Source: Trabulsiella odontotermitis (GTDB lineage: Bacteria > Pseudomonadota > Gammaproteobacteria > Enterobacterales > Enterobacteriaceae). Taken from it: a stretch of 64,000 nt of DNA. The position numbers were made by a program, and so were the translations under genes. This document shows positions 1-8,773 of the stretch, piece by piece. The notes below the pieces were generated by a model. The model had not been told where the DNA came from. It worked only from the letters and a program-made list of their open reading frames with translations, and did not search any database. Location of the stretch: NCBI RefSeq assembly GCF_030053895.1, contig NZ_CP125781.1, forward strand, positions 3,100,001-3,164,000, read 5' to 3'. Position 1 is the first letter of the stretch. Every line of letters begins with the position of its first letter.

Positions 1-1994
1 TCGATTCTGTTAAAAAACTAAGTCCTGACATTCAGTGGCGCAATCCTGTGATGTTTATCGTCTGGATCGGCAGCGTACTGACGACCGTGCTGGCGATCGC
101 CATGGCCACCGGTCACCTCACCGGCGATGCCTTCTTTACCGGCGCTGTCAGCCTGTGGTTGTGGTTTACCGTGCTGTTCGCCAACTTTGCGGAAGCGATG
201 GCGGAAGGCCGCAGCAAGGCGCAGGCCAACAGCCTGCGTGGCGTGAAGAAAACGGCGTTCGCCCGTAAGCTGCGCGCGCCGCACCATGGCGCTCAGGTTG
301 ATCACGTTCCGGCGGACGAGTTACGTAAAGGCGACGTGGTACTGGTCGAGGCCGGGGATATTATCCCCTGCGATGGCGAAGTGATCGAAGGCGGCGCGTC
401 CGTTGACGAGAGCGCCATCACCGGGGAATCGGCGCCAGTGATCCGCGAATCCGGCGGCGACTTCGCCTCGGTGACCGGCGGCACGCGCATTCTTTCCGAC
501 TGGCTGGTGGTGCAGTGCAGCGTTAACCCGGGCGAAACCTTCCTCGACAGAATGATCGCCATGGTTGAAGGCGCCCAGCGTCGCAAAACGCCGAACGAGA
601 TCGCGCTGACCATTTTGCTGGTGGCGCTGACCATCGTCTTCCTGCTGGCGACCGCCACTATCTGGCCCTTCTCCACCTGGGGCGGCGCGGCGGTCAGCGT
701 GACCGTGCTGGTGGCGCTGCTGGTGTGTCTGATCCCGACCACCATCGGCGGTCTGCTGTCGGCGATTGGCGTCGCCGGGATGAGCCGGATGCTCGGTGCG
801 AATGTGATAGCTACCAGCGGTCGCGCCGTGGAAGCCGCCGGTGACGTCGACGTTCTGTTGCTGGATAAAACCGGCACCATTACCCTCGGCAACCGTCAGG
901 CTTCTGATTTTCTGCCCACCAGAGGCACCGATGAACGCACGCTGGCCGATGCCGCGCAACTGGCGTCGCTGGCGGATGAGACACCAGAAGGCCGCAGCAT
1001 TGTGGTGCTCGCCAAACAGCGCTTTAACCTGCGCGAGCGCGACGTGCAACAACTGCATGCCACGTTCGTGCCCTTCACCGCCCAGACGCGGATGAGCGGC
1101 ATTAACATCGACAACCGGATGATCCGCAAAGGCTCTGTTGATGCGATTCGCCGCCACGTTGAAGCCAACAACGGCCACTTCCCGGCGGACGTTGACCAAC
1201 TGGTGGAAAGTGTCGCACGCCAGGGCGCCACACCGCTGGTGGTGGTGGAAGGCGCGAATGTCCTCGGCGTTATCGCCCTGAAAGACATCGTAAAAGGCGG
1301 CATTAAAGAGCGTTTTGCCCAGTTGCGCAAAATGGGTATTAAAACGGTGATGATCACCGGCGACAACCGGCTGACGGCTGCCGCTATCGCTGCCGAAGCC
1401 GGGGTGGATGATTTCCTCGCCGAAGCCACGCCGGAGGCCAAGCTGGCGCTGATTCGCCAGTATCAGGCGGAAGGACGACTGGTAGCGATGACCGGTGACG
1501 GCACCAACGATGCGCCAGCGCTGGCACAGGCCGATGTGGCGGTGGCGATGAACTCCGGGACTCAGGCGGCGAAAGAAGCGGGCAACATGGTGGATCTCGA
1601 CTCCAACCCCACCAAGCTGATTGAAGTCGTACACATCGGGAAACAGATGCTGATGACCCGCGGTTCGTTAACCACATTCAGTATTGCCAACGACGTGGCG
1701 AAATACTTCGCCATTATTCCGGCAGCATTCGCGGTAACGTATCCGCAACTGGGCGTGCTGAACGTGATGCATCTGCACTCTCCGGCGTCGGCGATTTTAA
1801 GCGCGGTGATCTTTAACGCGCTGATCATCGTGTTCCTGATCCCGCTGGCGCTGAAAGGGGTGAGTTACAAGCCGCTGACCGCCTCAGCGATGCTGCGCCG
1901 TAACCTGTGGATTTACGGCCTCGGCGGCCTGCTGGTGCCGTTTGTTGGCATCAAAATTATCGATCTTCTGTTAACCCTGCTGGGTCTGGTGTGA
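1..1994 (+). CDS. kdpB: Potassium-transporting ATPase ATP-binding subunit KdpB (5' end missing)
   Basis: Catalytic P-type ATPase subunit of the inner-membrane KdpFABC high-affinity K+ pump; it hydrolyses ATP and passes through an aspartyl-phosphate. The window opens inside the gene: the reading frame runs from base 3 and 663 residues are present, so about 19 N-terminal residues are missing compared with the 682-residue E. coli protein as I recall it. Visible motifs are the TGES actuator loop, the phosphorylation motif DKTGT in a VDVLLLDKTGTITLG context, the nucleotide-binding KGS segment, and the hinge motif TGDGTNDAPAL. Membrane segments occur at both ends. An 11-base gap with a good ribosome binding site leads to kdpC, consistent with a kdpFABC operon continuing leftward. 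The family is certain. Confidence 0.98.
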   Translation, partial: DSVKKLSPDIQWRNPVMFIVWIGSVLTTVLAIAMATGHLTGDAFFTGAVSLWLWFTVLFANFAEAMAEGRSKAQANSLRGVKKTAFARKLRAPHHGAQVDHVPADELRKGDVVLVEAGDIIPCDGEVIEGGASVDESAITGESAPVIRESGGDFASVTGGTRILSDWLVVQCSVNPGETFLDRMIAMVEGAQRRKTPNEIALTILLVALTIVFLLATATIWPFSTWGGAAVSVTVLVALLVCLIPTTIGGLLSAIGVAGMSRMLGANVIATSGRAVEAAGDVDVLLLDKTGTITLGNRQASDFLPTRGTDERTLADAAQLASLADETPEGRSIVVLAKQRFNLRERDVQQLHATFVPFTAQTRMSGINIDNRMIRKGSVDAIRRHVEANNGHFPADVDQLVESVARQGATPLVVVEGANVLGVIALKDIVKGGIKERFAQLRKMGIKTVMITGDNRLTAAAIAAEAGVDDFLAEATPEAKLALIRQYQAEGRLVAMTGDGTNDAPALAQADVAVAMNSGTQAAKEAGNMVDLDSNPTKLIEVVHIGKQMLMTRGSLTTFSIANDVAKYFAIIPAAFAVTYPQLGVLNVMHLHSPASAILSAVIFNALIIVFLIPLALKGVSYKPLTASAMLRRNLWIYGLGGLLVPFVGIKIIDLLLTLLGLV

Positions 1995-2004
1995 GGAAAT
2001 AACC

Positions 2005-2580
2005 ATGTCATTAATACGACCGGCTTTTGTTTTACTGATTTTTCTGACGCTGGTCACTGGCGGACTCTACCCGCTGCTGACCACCGCCCTGGGTCAGTGG
2101 TGGTTTCAGGATCAGGCCACCGGTTCATTGATCCGTCAGGGTGATGCTCTGCGCGGCTCGCGTCTGATTGGTCAGAATTTCACCTCGCCGGGCTATTTCC
2201 ACGGGCGTCCGTCCGCCACGGCAGAGACACCTGATAACCCGATGGCCTCTGGCGGCAGCAATCTGGCGGTCAGCAACCCGGCACAGGATAGCGCCATCGC
2301 CGACCGCGTTAAGGCACTGCGTCTCGCCAACCCGAACGCCGCAGCTCAGGTACCGGTAGAACTGGTCACCGCCTCCGCCAGCGGGCTGGACAGCCAGCTC
2401 ACCCCTGAAGCGGTACTGTGGCAGGTACCGCGTGTCGCTCACGCGCGTCACCTTTCCGCAGAGCAAATCACGAAACTGGTGAGGAGCATGACCGAAGAAC
2501 CGCCGGTCGGCGTTCTGGGGCAATCTGTGGTAAATATTAATGAGCTGAATATGGCACTGGATGCCCTGAAGGAAGAGTGA
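2005..2580 (+). CDS. kdpC: Potassium-transporting ATPase KdpC subunit
   Basis: Single-span KdpC subunit of the KdpFABC complex, thought to stabilise the assembly and assist ATP binding by KdpB. The 191-residue product has one N-terminal hydrophobic helix (about residues 7-27) followed by a polar periplasmic domain with the family segments GSRLIGQNF and YFHGRPSA. The start is an ATG preceded by a GAGGAAATAA ribosome binding site. The stop codon is separated from the kdpD start by a single base, indicating translational coupling. Length matches the usual 190 residues. Confidence 0.97.
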   Translation: MSLIRPAFVLLIFLTLVTGGLYPLLTTALGQWWFQDQATGSLIRQGDALRGSRLIGQNFTSPGYFHGRPSATAETPDNPMASGGSNLAVSNPAQDSAIADRVKALRLANPNAAAQVPVELVTASASGLDSQLTPEAVLWQVPRVAHARHLSAEQITKLVRSMTEEPPVGVLGQSVVNINELNMALDALKEE

Positions 2581-2581
2581 A

Positions 2582-5269
2582 ATGACCGAAGAGCCGCTGC
2601 GCCCGGATCCCGACCGGTTACTGGAACAGACCGCCTCCCCCCATCGCGGTAAGCTGAAGATCTTCTTTGGCGCCTGCGCCGGGGTGGGGAAAACCTATGC
2701 CATGCTGGCAGAGGCGCAACGACTGCGGGCGCAGGGGCTGGACATTTTAACTGGCGTCGTGGAAACCCACGGCCGCAAAGAAACCGCGGCTATGCTGACA
2801 GGACTGGCGACGCAACCGTTAAAGCGCATCGCTTACCGCGGGCGCTATGTCCTTGAATTCGATCTTGACGCCGCCCTTGCGCGGCGTCCGGCGTTAATTC
2901 TGATGGATGAACTGGCTCACAGTAACGCGCCGGGCTCCCGTCATCCGAAACGCTGGCAGGATGTAGAAGAGCTGCTGGAAGCCGGTATCGACGTCTTTAC
3001 CACTGTTAATGTTCAGCATCTGGAAAGCCTCAACGATGTGGTCAGCGGCGTGACCGGCATTCAGGTGCGCGAAACGGTGCCTGACCCGTTCTTTGATGCC
3101 GCCGATGAAGTGGTGCTGGTCGACTTACCGCCGGACGATCTGCGTCAGCGCCTGAATGAAGGCAAAGTGTATATCGGTGGTCAGGCGGAACGGGCGATTG
3201 AAAATTTCTTTCGCAAAGGCAACCTGATTGCCCTGCGCGAGCTGGCGCTGCGCCGTACCGCCGATCGCGTCGACGATCAAATGCGTGCCTGGCGCGACAG
3301 ACAAGGGCAGGAAAAAGTCTGGCACACCCGCGACGCCATCCTGCTGTGCATCGGCCATAACACCGGCAGCGAAAAACTGGTGCGCACCGCGGCGCGGCTG
3401 GCGGCGAAACTTGGCAGCGTCTGGCATGCAGTGTATGTCGAAACCCCTGCCCTGCACCGTCTGCCGGAAGAGCAGCGGCGGGCGATCCTCAGCGCGCTAA
3501 CGCTGGCGCAAGAGCTGGGAGCGGAAACCGCTACACTTTCTGATCCTTCTGAAGACCGCGCCGTACTGCGCTACGCCCGCGAGCATAATCTTGGCAAAAT
3601 CGTTATTGGCCGCTACAGCAAACGCCGCTGGTTTAACCGTAGCGGTTTTGCCGACCGGCTCGCCGCCCATGCGCCGGATCTGGATCTGATGGTCGTGGCG
3701 CTGGACGAAAAGCCCGCGAATCTGCCGTCTCGCGCCAGCGATACCCGCCCCTGGCGGGAGAAATGGCGGGTACAGCTGCGCGGTTGCGCGGTGGCGGTGG
3801 CCCTCTGCGCCATTATCACGCTGGTGGCGTCGCAGTGGCTGACAGCGTTTGATGCCACGAACCTGGTGATGATTTACCTGCTGGGCGTGGTGCTCGTCGC
3901 CCTGTTTTTCGGTCGCTGGCCCTCGGTGCTGGCGACTGTCATCAACGTCATGAGCTTTGACATCTTCTTTGTAGCGCCCAGGGGCACGCTGGCAGTCTCG
4001 GATGTGCAGTACCTGCTGACCTTCGGCGTGATGCTGACCGTCGGGCTGGTGATCGGTAACCTGACGGCGGGCGTTCGCTATCAGGCACGCATCGCCCGTT
4101 ATCGCGAACAGCGCACCCGTCATTTGTATGAGATGTCGAAAGCGCTCGCCGTTGGTCGTAGCGTGACGGACATCGCCGTCACCAGCGAGCAATTTATTCA
4201 GTCCACTTTTGATGCCCGCAGCCAGGTGCTGCTGCCGGATGCGAACGGAAAAATCGTCCCACTGACGCAGCAACAGGGCATGACGCCATGGGACAGCGCC
4301 ATCGCACGCTGGAGCTTTGACAAAGGGCAGCCTGCCGGGGCCGGTACCGATACCCTGCCCGGCGTGCCGTATCAGATTTTACCGCTCATCAGCGCCGACA
4401 AAACTCACGGGCTGGTCGTGGTCGAGCCGAGCAATCTGCGCCAATTGATGATCCCGGAACAGCAACGTCTGCTGGAGACCTTTACCCTGCTGGTGGCAAA
4501 CGCGCTGGAGCGGCTGGCGCTGACCGCCAGCGAAGAGCAGGCCCGCCTCGCCAGCGAGCGCGAAAGTATTCGCAACTCGCTGCTGGCGGCGTTGTCGCAC
4601 GATTTACGCACCCCGCTGACGGTGCTGTTTGGTCAGGCGGAGATCCTGACGCTGGATCTCGCCAGTGAAGGTTCAAAACATGCGCCGCAGGCTAATGAAA
4701 TCCGCCAGCATGTGCTGAACACCACCCGGCTGGTAAACAACCTGCTCGACATGGCGCGCATCCAGTCCGGCGGCTTTAACCTGCGCAAAGAGTGGCTGAC
4801 GCTGGAAGAAGTGGTCGGCAGTGCGCTAAAAACGCTGGAACCGGGTCTCGGCGGGCGTCATATCAACCTTTCCCTACCCGATCCGCTGATGCTGGTTCAC
4901 GTCGACGGGTCGCTGTTTGAGCGCGTACTGATTAACCTGCTGGAAAACGCAGTCAAATATGCCGGGCATCATGCACACATCGGTATTACGGCAAAAACCG
5001 ACAATGACAAGTTGCTGTTGGACGTTTGGGACGATGGCCCTGGTATTCCCGAGGGTCAGGAGAAGGCCATTTTTGGCAAGTTTGCCCGCGGCACGAAAGA
5101 GTCTGCGATCCCCGGCGTCGGGCTCGGACTGGCTATCTGCCAGGCGATTGTCGAGGTGCATGGTGGCACCATTTCAGCGTGGAACCGCCCTGAAGGTGGT
5201 GCCTGTTTCCGTGTTACACTTCCACTGGAGTCCCCTCCCGAACTGGACGATTTTCAGGAAGAACTGTGA
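2582..5269 (+). CDS. kdpD: Sensor histidine kinase KdpD
   Basis: Inner-membrane sensor kinase controlling the kdp operon in response to K+ limitation and ionic stress. The 895-residue protein has an N-terminal KdpD domain with a Walker A segment GACAGVGKT (residues 30-38), a universal-stress-protein-like region (about 250-370), four hydrophobic segments (about 395-500), a GAF-like region, the phosphoacceptor box LSHDLRTPL with His673, and a C-terminal ATPase domain with N, G1 (DDGPGIP) and G2 (GVGLGLAI) boxes. It starts one base after the kdpC stop and overlaps kdpE by four bases, so the three genes are probably translated as a coupled set. Confidence 0.98.
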   Translation: MTEEPLRPDPDRLLEQTASPHRGKLKIFFGACAGVGKTYAMLAEAQRLRAQGLDILTGVVETHGRKETAAMLTGLATQPLKRIAYRGRYVLEFDLDAALARRPALILMDELAHSNAPGSRHPKRWQDVEELLEAGIDVFTTVNVQHLESLNDVVSGVTGIQVRETVPDPFFDAADEVVLVDLPPDDLRQRLNEGKVYIGGQAERAIENFFRKGNLIALRELALRRTADRVDDQMRAWRDRQGQEKVWHTRDAILLCIGHNTGSEKLVRTAARLAAKLGSVWHAVYVETPALHRLPEEQRRAILSALTLAQELGAETATLSDPSEDRAVLRYAREHNLGKIVIGRYSKRRWFNRSGFADRLAAHAPDLDLMVVALDEKPANLPSRASDTRPWREKWRVQLRGCAVAVALCAIITLVASQWLTAFDATNLVMIYLLGVVLVALFFGRWPSVLATVINVMSFDIFFVAPRGTLAVSDVQYLLTFGVMLTVGLVIGNLTAGVRYQARIARYREQRTRHLYEMSKALAVGRSVTDIAVTSEQFIQSTFDARSQVLLPDANGKIVPLTQQQGMTPWDSAIARWSFDKGQPAGAGTDTLPGVPYQILPLISADKTHGLVVVEPSNLRQLMIPEQQRLLETFTLLVANALERLALTASEEQARLASERESIRNSLLAALSHDLRTPLTVLFGQAEILTLDLASEGSKHAPQANEIRQHVLNTTRLVNNLLDMARIQSGGFNLRKEWLTLEEVVGSALKTLEPGLGGRHINLSLPDPLMLVHVDGSLFERVLINLLENAVKYAGHHAHIGITAKTDNDKLLLDVWDDGPGIPEGQEKAIFGKFARGTKESAIPGVGLGLAICQAIVEVHGGTISAWNRPEGGACFRVTLPLESPPELDDFQEEL

Positions 5270-5943
5270 TTAACGTACTCATTGTTGAAGATGAACAGGC
5301 TATCCGTCGCTTTCTGCGCACCGCGCTGGAAGCCGAGAACATGCGCGTATTTGAGGCTGACACTTTACAGCGTGGTCTGATTGAAGCAGCAACCCGCAAG
5401 CCGGATCTGGTGATCCTCGATCTCGGCCTGCCGGATGGTGACGGTATCGACTTTATCCGTGACCTGCGCCAGTGGAGTCAGATCCCGGTGATTGTCTTGT
5501 CAGCCAGGGTGGAAGAGACGGACAAAATCGCTGCGCTGGATGCCGGAGCCGATGATTATCTCAGTAAGCCGTTTGGCGTCGGGGAATTGCAGGCGCGTCT
5601 GCGCGTGGCGCTGCGTCGTCATGCCGGGGGGCAACAGAGCGAGCCGTTGATTCACTTTGCCGATGTCGAGGTTGATCTGGTCTCACGGCATATTGTTCGG
5701 GGCAGCGAAGAAATTCATCTCACCCCGATTGAGTTTCGTTTGCTTGCGGTTTTACTCAATAACCCGGGAAAAGTACTGACCCAGCGCCAGCTGTTAAATC
5801 AGGTCTGGGGACCAAATGCGATTGAACATAGCCATTATTTGCGTATTTATATGGGTCACCTGAGACAGAAACTGGAAGCCGATCCCGCGCGGCCACAGCA
5901 TTTATTGACAGAAACCGGGATTGGCTACCGCTTTATATTTTGA
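5266..5943 (+). CDS. kdpE: Response regulator KdpE
   Basis: OmpR/PhoB-family transcription activator of kdpFABC, phosphorylated by KdpD. The 225-residue protein has a receiver domain (acidic pocket VEDE, phosphoacceptor Asp52 in LDLGLPDG, Lys in LSKPFG) and a C-terminal winged helix with LTPIEFRLLAVL and the end motif ETGIGYRF. It starts with GTG inside the kdpD stop (GTGA overlap), so it depends on kdpD translation. No strong intrinsic terminator follows; the next 280 bases are AT-rich and lead into the speF leader. Confidence 0.97.
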   Translation: MINVLIVEDEQAIRRFLRTALEAENMRVFEADTLQRGLIEAATRKPDLVILDLGLPDGDGIDFIRDLRQWSQIPVIVLSARVEETDKIAALDAGADDYLSKPFGVGELQARLRVALRRHAGGQQSEPLIHFADVEVDLVSRHIVRGSEEIHLTPIEFRLLAVLLNNPGKVLTQRQLLNQVWGPNAIEHSHYLRIYMGHLRQKLEADPARPQHLLTETGIGYRFIF

Positions 5944-6224
5944 ATAACTATTCATTTTAATCAGCACCTGTCTTAGTTTTTATTTATTTCTAAATTAACA
6001 CACCGCTCAAATTAAATTTTGTCGCGGTGAGTTACTATATTAAATAGATAAAAGAACAATCCATTTACAAAAAAGTCACAATACAGCAGATTGACCTGCG
6101 ATATGCATAAGTAGTGACTAATTATTTCTGCAATGATCGATATTTATTGATCTTGTTCACAGAATAAGCCGCATTCCTGGATAAAATGGCTGTACCTTCA
6201 GTTAATCAGTGAAAGGTACATATC

Positions 6225-6329
6225 ATGGAAAACAATAACCGAATGATGCCACACATAAGGCGGACAACACATATTATGATGTTTGCCCACCGCAACAGCT
6301 TTGATTTTCACTTCTTTAATGCCCGGTAG
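6225..6329 (+). CDS. speFL: Leader peptide SpeFL (ornithine-sensing arrest peptide)
   Basis: A 34-codon ORF about 260 bases upstream of speF, preceded by a GAAAGG ribosome binding site. The product begins MENNN, contains PHIRRTTHIM and ends HRNSFDFHFFNAR, nearly the same as the E. coli SpeFL peptide as I recall it. In E. coli and Salmonella the ribosome making SpeFL stalls at its end when ornithine occupies the exit tunnel, which prevents Rho-dependent termination and switches on speF-potE. Here the last codons and the UAG stop lie in the 5' arm of a stem-loop, consistent with stalling changing the RNA fold. It is a real small gene by conservation of sequence and position. Confidence 0.92.
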   Translation: MENNNRMMPHIRRTTHIMMFAHRNSFDFHFFNAR

Positions 6330-6348
6330 TCATCCGACTACGACGGGC
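6321..6348 (+). promoter_or_regulatory. Stem-loop over the speFL stop codon
   Basis: GCCCG and GTAGTC pair with GACTAC and CGGGC around a four-base loop, with a two-base bulge on the 3' side. The UAG stop of speFL lies within the 5' arm, so a ribosome arrested there would hold the hairpin open. The pairing is visible; the regulatory role is inferred from the known speFL mechanism. Confidence 0.6.
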
Positions 6349-6468
6349 GCTTCAGCATACAGGTCATCCTGAATCCTCGTTAATGCAGGCACACGCCTGT
6401 AGCTCATTGCGCTCATCTGAATAGATCCTTTATTTCCAGCAACCGGGCTGGCGGGATTTATTACATCT

Positions 6469-6521
6469 AAAAAAAAGCAACCTACTGATTTATTCATCAG
6501 CGGAGTGGTATTGCTTTTTTT
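6469..6521 (+). promoter_or_regulatory. Terminator-like inverted repeat in the speF leader
   Basis: An A8GCAA tract pairs with TTGCTTTTTTT about 30 bases downstream, enclosing a second small stem CTGAT/ATCAG. The 3' side ends in a run of seven T, so the RNA could fold into an intrinsic terminator or attenuator 70 bases before the speF start. E. coli speF control is described as Rho-dependent, so this may add to it or simply shield the ribosome binding region. Other contents of the 6330-6589 gap are a small CAGGC/GCCTG hairpin near 6386-6399; I see no further gene. Confidence 0.4.
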
Positions 6522-6589
6522 CCGGAATAATCAGTTTCTCATTAGGGAAATTGAGGACCTGTTATTACCTGAAATTAAAGAGATTAAAA

Positions 6590-8773
6590 ATGACTGAATT
6601 AAAAATCGCGGTTAGCCGTACTTGCCCTGACTGTTTTTCAACTCAGCGCAGCATTGTAAATACTTCTGAAACCGATTTTATTGACGTTGCCGCCGTTGTC
6701 CTCACTATCGAAGATGTTGAATGCGGGATGCTCGATAAATTAAATTCCACCGGCTATAACATTCCGGTATTTATTTCTATTAATAGAGACGAAGTAGTCC
6801 CGTCAGAATACCTGGCGCGCGTCCAGGGCGTATTCGAACACGACGAAACCCGCAATGAGTTCTATGGTCGTCAACTGGAAGCCGCGGCACTGAAATATGA
6901 AACTCAGTTGCGCCCGCCGTTCTTCCGTGCGCTGGTCGATTACGTGAAGCAAGGCAACAGCGCCTTTGATTGCCCTGGGCACCAGGGCGGTGAATTCTTC
7001 CGTCGTCACCCGGCCGGTAACCAGTTCGTGGAATTCTTCGGCGAAACCCTGTTCCGCTCTGACCTGTGCAACGCCGATGTCGCCATGGGCGACCTGCTGA
7101 TTCACGAAGGCGCGCCGTGCACCGCACAGCAGCACGCGGCAAAAGTATTTAACGCCGATAAAACCTACTTCGTCCTGAACGGTACCTCCTCCTCAAACAA
7201 AGTGGTGCTGAATGCGCTGCTGACCCCAGGGGATCTGGTGTTGTTTGACCGTAACAACCACAAATCTAACCACCACGGCGCGCTGTTGCAGGCTGGTGCG
7301 ACGCCGGTTTACCTGGAAACCGCACGTAACCCGTACGGCTTCATCGGCGGTATTGATGCGCACTGCTTCGAAGAAGAGTATCTGCGTAATCTGATAGGCG
7401 AAGTGGCGCCGAAACGTGCGCACGATGCCCGTCCGTTCCGCCTCGCCGTGATCCAGTTAGGCACCTACGACGGTACCATTTATAACGCCCGTCAGGTGGT
7501 GGATAAGATTGGTCACCTTTGCGACTACATCCTGTTTGACTCCGCGTGGGTTGGCTACGAGCAGTTCATTCCGATGATGGCGGATTGCTCCCCGCTGCTG
7601 CTGGATCTGAACGAAAACGATCCGGGTATCCTGGTGACGCAGTCCGTTCACAAGCAACAAGCCGGTTTCTCGCAGACGTCGCAAATCCATAAAAAAGACA
7701 GCCATATCAAAGGCCAGTCCCGCTACGTTCCGCATAAGCGTCTTAACAACGCCTTTATGATGCATGCCTCCACCAGCCCGTTCTACCCGCTGTTTGCGGC
7801 CCTGGATATCAACGCCAAAATGCACGAAGGCGAAAGCGGCCGTAACATGTGGATGGACTGCGTGGTCAATGGCGTCAATGCCCGTAAGATGATCCTCGAC
7901 AGCTGCAAACATATTCGCCCGTTTGTGCCGACGATGGTCGACGGTAAACCGTGGCAGTCTTACGATGCCGCTACCATTTCCAGCGATCTGCGTTTCTTCC
8001 AGTTTGGTCCTGGCGAACGCTGGCATGCCTTTGAGGGTTATGCCGCAAATCAGTACTTCGTTGATCCATGTAAACTGCTGCTCACTACCCCTGGCATCAA
8101 TACCGCCAGCGGCGAATATGAGTCGTTTGGCGTTCCGGCGACCATTCTTGCCAACTTCCTGCGTGAAAATGGCGTGATCCCGGAAAAATGCGACCTCAAC
8201 TCCATCCTGTTCCTGCTGACTCCGGCTGAAGATATGGCCAAGTTGCAGCAACTGGTTGCGCATCTGGTGCGTTTCGAACAACTGCTCGAATCCGATGCGC
8301 CGCTGAAGGATGTTCTGCCGTCCATCTACAATCAACATAAAGAGCGTTATGCCGGGTATACCCTACGCCAGCTGTGTCAGGAGATGCACAACCTGTACGC
8401 TCGTCACAACGTTAAGCAGCTACAAAAAGAGATGTTCCGTAAATCACACTTCCCGCGCGTCAGCATGAATCCGCAGGATGCCAACTACGCCTATCTTCGT
8501 GGCGAAGTTGACCTCGTGCCGCTGCCGCAAGCCGAAGGACGCATTGCCGCTGAAGGCGCACTTCCTTACCCGCCAGGCGTGCTGTGTGTAGTCCCGGGCG
8601 AAATCTGGGGTGGTGCCGTTCTGCAGTATTTCACAGCACTGGAAGAAGGTATCAACCTGCTGCCTGGTTTCGCGCCAGAGCTGCAAGGGGTCTATATCCA
8701 GGAACATGAAGGTCGCAAAGAAGTGTGGTGCTACGTCATCACGCCTCGCGACACCAAAGGGGAAAAATTATGA
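6590..8773 (+). CDS. speF: Inducible ornithine decarboxylase SpeF
   Basis: Pyridoxal-phosphate enzyme converting ornithine to putrescine and CO2; with PotE it forms an acid-induced consumption and exchange pathway. The 727-residue protein has the wing domain at the N-terminus, the fold-type I PLP domain with the Schiff-base lysine Lys355 in SVHKQQAGFSQTSQ, and a C-terminal domain. I chose the ATG giving MTELKIAVS because it matches the E. coli N-terminus; an upstream TTG would add 13 residues with no support. The stop overlaps the potE start (ATGA). Expression is probably gated by speFL upstream. Confidence 0.97.
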   Translation: MTELKIAVSRTCPDCFSTQRSIVNTSETDFIDVAAVVLTIEDVECGMLDKLNSTGYNIPVFISINRDEVVPSEYLARVQGVFEHDETRNEFYGRQLEAAALKYETQLRPPFFRALVDYVKQGNSAFDCPGHQGGEFFRRHPAGNQFVEFFGETLFRSDLCNADVAMGDLLIHEGAPCTAQQHAAKVFNADKTYFVLNGTSSSNKVVLNALLTPGDLVLFDRNNHKSNHHGALLQAGATPVYLETARNPYGFIGGIDAHCFEEEYLRNLIGEVAPKRAHDARPFRLAVIQLGTYDGTIYNARQVVDKIGHLCDYILFDSAWVGYEQFIPMMADCSPLLLDLNENDPGILVTQSVHKQQAGFSQTSQIHKKDSHIKGQSRYVPHKRLNNAFMMHASTSPFYPLFAALDINAKMHEGESGRNMWMDCVVNGVNARKMILDSCKHIRPFVPTMVDGKPWQSYDAATISSDLRFFQFGPGERWHAFEGYAANQYFVDPCKLLLTTPGINTASGEYESFGVPATILANFLRENGVIPEKCDLNSILFLLTPAEDMAKLQQLVAHLVRFEQLLESDAPLKDVLPSIYNQHKERYAGYTLRQLCQEMHNLYARHNVKQLQKEMFRKSHFPRVSMNPQDANYAYLRGEVDLVPLPQAEGRIAAEGALPYPPGVLCVVPGEIWGGAVLQYFTALEEGINLLPGFAPELQGVYIQEHEGRKEVWCYVITPRDTKGEKL

